Positions 5,043 to 7,513 of a stretch of 7,513 nucleotides of DNA are shown here, one piece after another (position 1 is the first letter of the stretch; each line of letters starts with the position of its first letter). Both the position numbers and the translations under genes were made by a program. Below the pieces are notes generated by a model. That model did not search any database and had not been told where the DNA came from. It saw nothing but the letters and a program-made list of their open reading frames with translations. Source of the stretch: Flavobacteriaceae bacterium TMED81 (GTDB lineage: Bacteria; Bacteroidota; Bacteroidia; Flavobacteriales; Flavobacteriaceae); assembly GCA_002171575.2 (NCBI GenBank), contig NHEI02000046.1, positions 1-7,513 of the forward strand. The letters run 5' to 3'.

Positions 5043-7513
5043 ATGTATTTAATATTTGACACGGAAACAACGGGTCTGCCCCGAAATTGGAATGCGCCAC
5101 TTTCGGACAGCGATAATTGGCCCCGCTGTGTTCAGATCGCATGGCAATTACATGCTACAGATGGGCGAATGATCTCTCATGACGACTTTATCATTACGCC
5201 AGATGGATTTGATATCCCTTTTGAGTCTGAAAAAGTCCATGGGATTTCCACAGCACTTGCAAACCGAGATGGTGCAGACATAAAAACGGTTGTAGAGTCG
5301 TTTTTAGCAGTCGTAGATCAAGCTGATTTTCTGGTGGGTCACAATCTGAAGTTTGATCTCAACATCATGGGTGCCGAATTGTTGCGATTGGGGAAGGAAA
5401 ACACCCTTGCTGAAAAAGCAATTTTAGATACTTGTACGGAAGATACAGCTTTGTTGTGTGAACTTCCTGGCGGAAGAGGGGGAAAGTTTAAACTCCCCAC
5501 CCTGAGCGAATTGTACCTCTTTTTATTTCAAGATTCGTTTGAAGAAGCGCACAATGCAACAGCTGATGTCGAAGCAACCGCCCGTGTTTTTATCGAGTTG
5601 ATACGACAAAACAAATTCACCCAAACCGAGTTGATACAATCCACGCAAGAGGTTAAAAACGCCTACCCCGATACTGTTCCGCTAGCGGGCTTGGAACACC
5701 GAAACCTACATAAGGAAAAAGCTGCCTTGCTTTCGCCCCAACAACCAGAGCAGAGCGGAGAAGAAACCCAAGTAGAGACCCTGCCGTTTTGCCACCTTCA
5801 CACCCACACACAGTTTTCTGTTCTCCAATCTACCATTTCGATTTCAAAACTTGTACAAGAGGCAGTATCCATGAATATGCCTGCGGTTGCCATTACAGAT
5901 ATCGGCAATTTGATGGGCGCCTTTCACTTTGTCAAAGCAGTCAACAAGCACAACAAATCTCTAGAAGAGGGCATGGGTAATCCCATTAAACCGATTATTG
6001 GAATCACCCTCAACGTTTGCGCGAATCACCTCGATCGGTCTCATCGCGATGATGGCTTTCAAATCGTTCTGATTGCAAAAAACAAAAACGGTTATCACAA
6101 CCTTGCAAAACTCACATCAATCGCCCACACAAAAGGGTTTTACTATGTACCTCGTGTTGATCGAGATTTGATCCTCAACTACAAGGAAGATATTATCGTT
6201 TTGACTGGGAATCTATACGGTGAGGTGCCCTATAAGGTTCTCAACATCGGTGCACAACAAGCCGAGGACTCTCTGCTGTGGTGGAAAGAACATTTTGGAT
6301 CTGATTTGTATATCGAATTGATGCGCCACAATCAGGAAGACGAAACGCGAGTCAATACAACCTTGGTTGAATTGGCAAGCAAGCAAAGTGTCAAAATGAT
6401 TGCTTCAAATAGTTGCTATTATCTAAAAAAAGAAGAAGCAAATGCGCATGATATTTTGTTGTGTGTCAAGGACGGCGAAAAACAGTCTACGCCCATAGGA
6501 AGAGGTCGTGGCTACCGATACGGTCTTCCAAATCAGGAATACTATTTTAAGTCTCCTCAGGAGATGACCCAATTGTTTTCAGACATTCCTGAAGCCATCC
6601 ACAATATTCAAGAGATAATCGAAAAAATAGAACCCTTTGCTTTAGCTCGAGACGTTTTACTCCCAAAGTTTGATATCCCTGCGGAATTTGTTGTTTCTGA
6701 GGATCAAGAGGATGGCGGTAAAAGAGGGGAAAATGCCTATTTGCGACACCTTACACTGCAAGGAGCAAAGTCACGCTATGGTGAGCTTACCAAAGACATT
6801 CAGGAACGGATTGACTTTGAGCTAAGTGTCATCGAAAACACGGGATATCCTGGGTATTTTTTGATTGTACAGGATTTGATAGCTGCTGCTCGCTCATTGG
6901 ATGTCTCGGTTGGTCCAGGTCGAGGTTCTGCAGCAGGGTCAGTGGTTGCATATTGCTTACAAATCACAAATATTGACCCGATTGCATACGATCTACTTTT
7001 TGAGCGATTTTTGAATCCGGATCGTGTGAGCATGCCCGATATCGATATCGATTTTGATGATGAAGGTCGGTCAAAAGTGATGGATTATGTAATTGAGAAA
7101 TATGGAGCAAATCAGGTTGCACAAATTGTAACCTATGGCACCATGGCGGCAAAATCCTCAGTTCGAGACACGGCTCGTGTATTAGACCTTCCACTTGCTG
7201 ATGCGGATCGTCTCGCCAAGCTGATTCCAAATGTCAAACTCAATACCATTTTTACAGCGGAAACCACCACCCTAAAAGAAGATCTTCGAGCGGATGAATT
7301 TCAACGGGTGGAGCAATTAAAAGCGATTGCGAATGGGGATGACTTAGAAGCTCAAACGCTAACACAGGCACAGATTTTAGAGGGGTCAGTGCGAAACACA
7401 GGCACACACGCTTGTGGGGTGATCATCACACCTGAAGACATCAGTAACTTGGTTCCAGTGGCCACGGCAAAAGATTCGGATTTGGTGGTAACGCAATACG
7501 ACAATGCAGTTGT
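5043..7513 (+). CDS. dnaE: DNA polymerase III alpha subunit with fused N-terminal proofreading exonuclease (partial, 3' end outside)
   Basis: The frame is open from ATG 5043 to the window edge, 823 codons. Residues 1-190 are a DnaQ-like DEDDh 3'-5' exonuclease with D6 and E8 (DTETTG), D105 (GHNLKFD), and H170 and D175 (HNATADVEAT). A linker of about 57 residues, rich in Gln, Glu and Pro, leads to the PHP domain (about 249-470), opening with HLHTH (251-255). The replicative polymerase core follows: GPGRGSAAGS (624-633) and the first two catalytic aspartates D666 and D668 in PDIDIDF. The sequence runs through RNTGTHACGVIIT to the edge. The third catalytic Asp and the fingers, beta-clamp-binding and OB domains lie beyond the window. 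This is the catalytic subunit of the replicase, with proofreading carried in the same chain; alpha subunits of about 1,450-1,500 residues are, as I recall, usual in Flavobacteriia. Most PHP metal ligands appear to be replaced. The gene is divergent from rpsP across a 152-bp spacer. Confidence 0.95.
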   Translation, partial: MYLIFDTETTGLPRNWNAPLSDSDNWPRCVQIAWQLHATDGRMISHDDFIITPDGFDIPFESEKVHGISTALANRDGADIKTVVESFLAVVDQADFLVGHNLKFDLNIMGAELLRLGKENTLAEKAILDTCTEDTALLCELPGGRGGKFKLPTLSELYLFLFQDSFEEAHNATADVEATARVFIELIRQNKFTQTELIQSTQEVKNAYPDTVPLAGLEHRNLHKEKAALLSPQQPEQSGEETQVETLPFCHLHTHTQFSVLQSTISISKLVQEAVSMNMPAVAITDIGNLMGAFHFVKAVNKHNKSLEEGMGNPIKPIIGITLNVCANHLDRSHRDDGFQIVLIAKNKNGYHNLAKLTSIAHTKGFYYVPRVDRDLILNYKEDIIVLTGNLYGEVPYKVLNIGAQQAEDSLLWWKEHFGSDLYIELMRHNQEDETRVNTTLVELASKQSVKMIASNSCYYLKKEEANAHDILLCVKDGEKQSTPIGRGRGYRYGLPNQEYYFKSPQEMTQLFSDIPEAIHNIQEIIEKIEPFALARDVLLPKFDIPAEFVVSEDQEDGGKRGENAYLRHLTLQGAKSRYGELTKDIQERIDFELSVIENTGYPGYFLIVQDLIAAARSLDVSVGPGRGSAAGSVVAYCLQITNIDPIAYDLLFERFLNPDRVSMPDIDIDFDDEGRSKVMDYVIEKYGANQVAQIVTYGTMAAKSSVRDTARVLDLPLADADRLAKLIPNVKLNTIFTAETTTLKEDLRADEFQRVEQLKAIANGDDLEAQTLTQAQILEGSVRNTGTHACGVIITPEDISNLVPVATAKDSDLVVTQYDNAV

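Noticed and set aside
5240..5800. Possibility that the exonuclease at 5043 and the polymerase are two adjacent genes rather than one fusion.
   Set aside because: Codon-by-codon reading shows no stop from 5043 to 7513 and a normal linker between the domains, so one chain is the simplest reading.
6800..7230. Two overlapping minus-strand open frames of 77 and 88 codons opposite dnaE.
   Set aside because: They lie wholly within the conserved polymerase core and match no family I recognise; shadow frames of dnaE codons.
1..7513. Search for CRISPR arrays, transposase genes, tRNA or rRNA genes, toxin-antitoxin or phage-defence genes.
   Set aside because: No spaced repeats, tRNA-like cloverleaf, rRNA-like stretch or recognisable defence or mobile gene was seen; the window is mainly core genes.

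Overview
The window comes from a Bacteroidota chromosome, most likely class Flavobacteriia. The evidence is a T9SS type A (Por) secretion protein, a ribosomal protein S16 with a long Ala/Glu-rich tail, a DNA polymerase III alpha subunit carrying its own N-terminal proofreading exonuclease, weak or absent Shine-Dalgarno sequences, and a promoter that fits the Bacteroidota consensus TTG-N19-TAnnTTTG. Base composition is moderately AT-rich, with very AT-rich intergenic DNA. No tRNA, rRNA, CRISPR array, insertion sequence or phage gene was seen.

Left part, plus strand (1-1633): the last 38 codons of a small protein, possibly NTF2/SnoaL-like; an AT-rich gap with a good intrinsic terminator; a short secreted T9SS-type protein whose C-terminal sorting domain looks broken near its end; and a complete 2-oxoglutarate/Fe(II) dioxygenase. 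An 11-bp perfect inverted repeat joins the end of the T9SS gene to the start of the dioxygenase gene.

Middle part, minus strand (4890 down to 1639): a tight three-gene run, rpsP (S16), rimM (S16-associated 30S maturation factor), then a TonB-dependent outer-membrane receptor, with gaps of only 6 and 3 nt. The first two form the classic ribosome-assembly pair. The receptor is functionally unrelated but appears to be co-transcribed. It ends 5 nt from the convergent dioxygenase gene, and both genes end in the same GAATAA, giving a small palindrome over both stop codons. The rpsP tail holds three nearly identical 63-bp tandem repeats.

Right part, plus strand (5043-7513): the first 823 codons of a fused exonuclease-PHP-polymerase DnaE, divergent from rpsP across a 152-bp spacer. 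The spacer contains a clear rpsP promoter, a small leader hairpin and a palindrome next to the rpsP start. The exonuclease keeps all five DEDDh residues, while the PHP domain appears to have lost most of its metal ligands. This fits proofreading having moved to the fused N-terminal domain.

Overall this is mainly core-genome sequence. I do not see a convincing new multi-gene system. The most interesting points are the S16 repeat tail, the PHP decay in the fused polymerase, the broken T9SS gene with the structured junction after it, and the two-palindrome rpsP leader.
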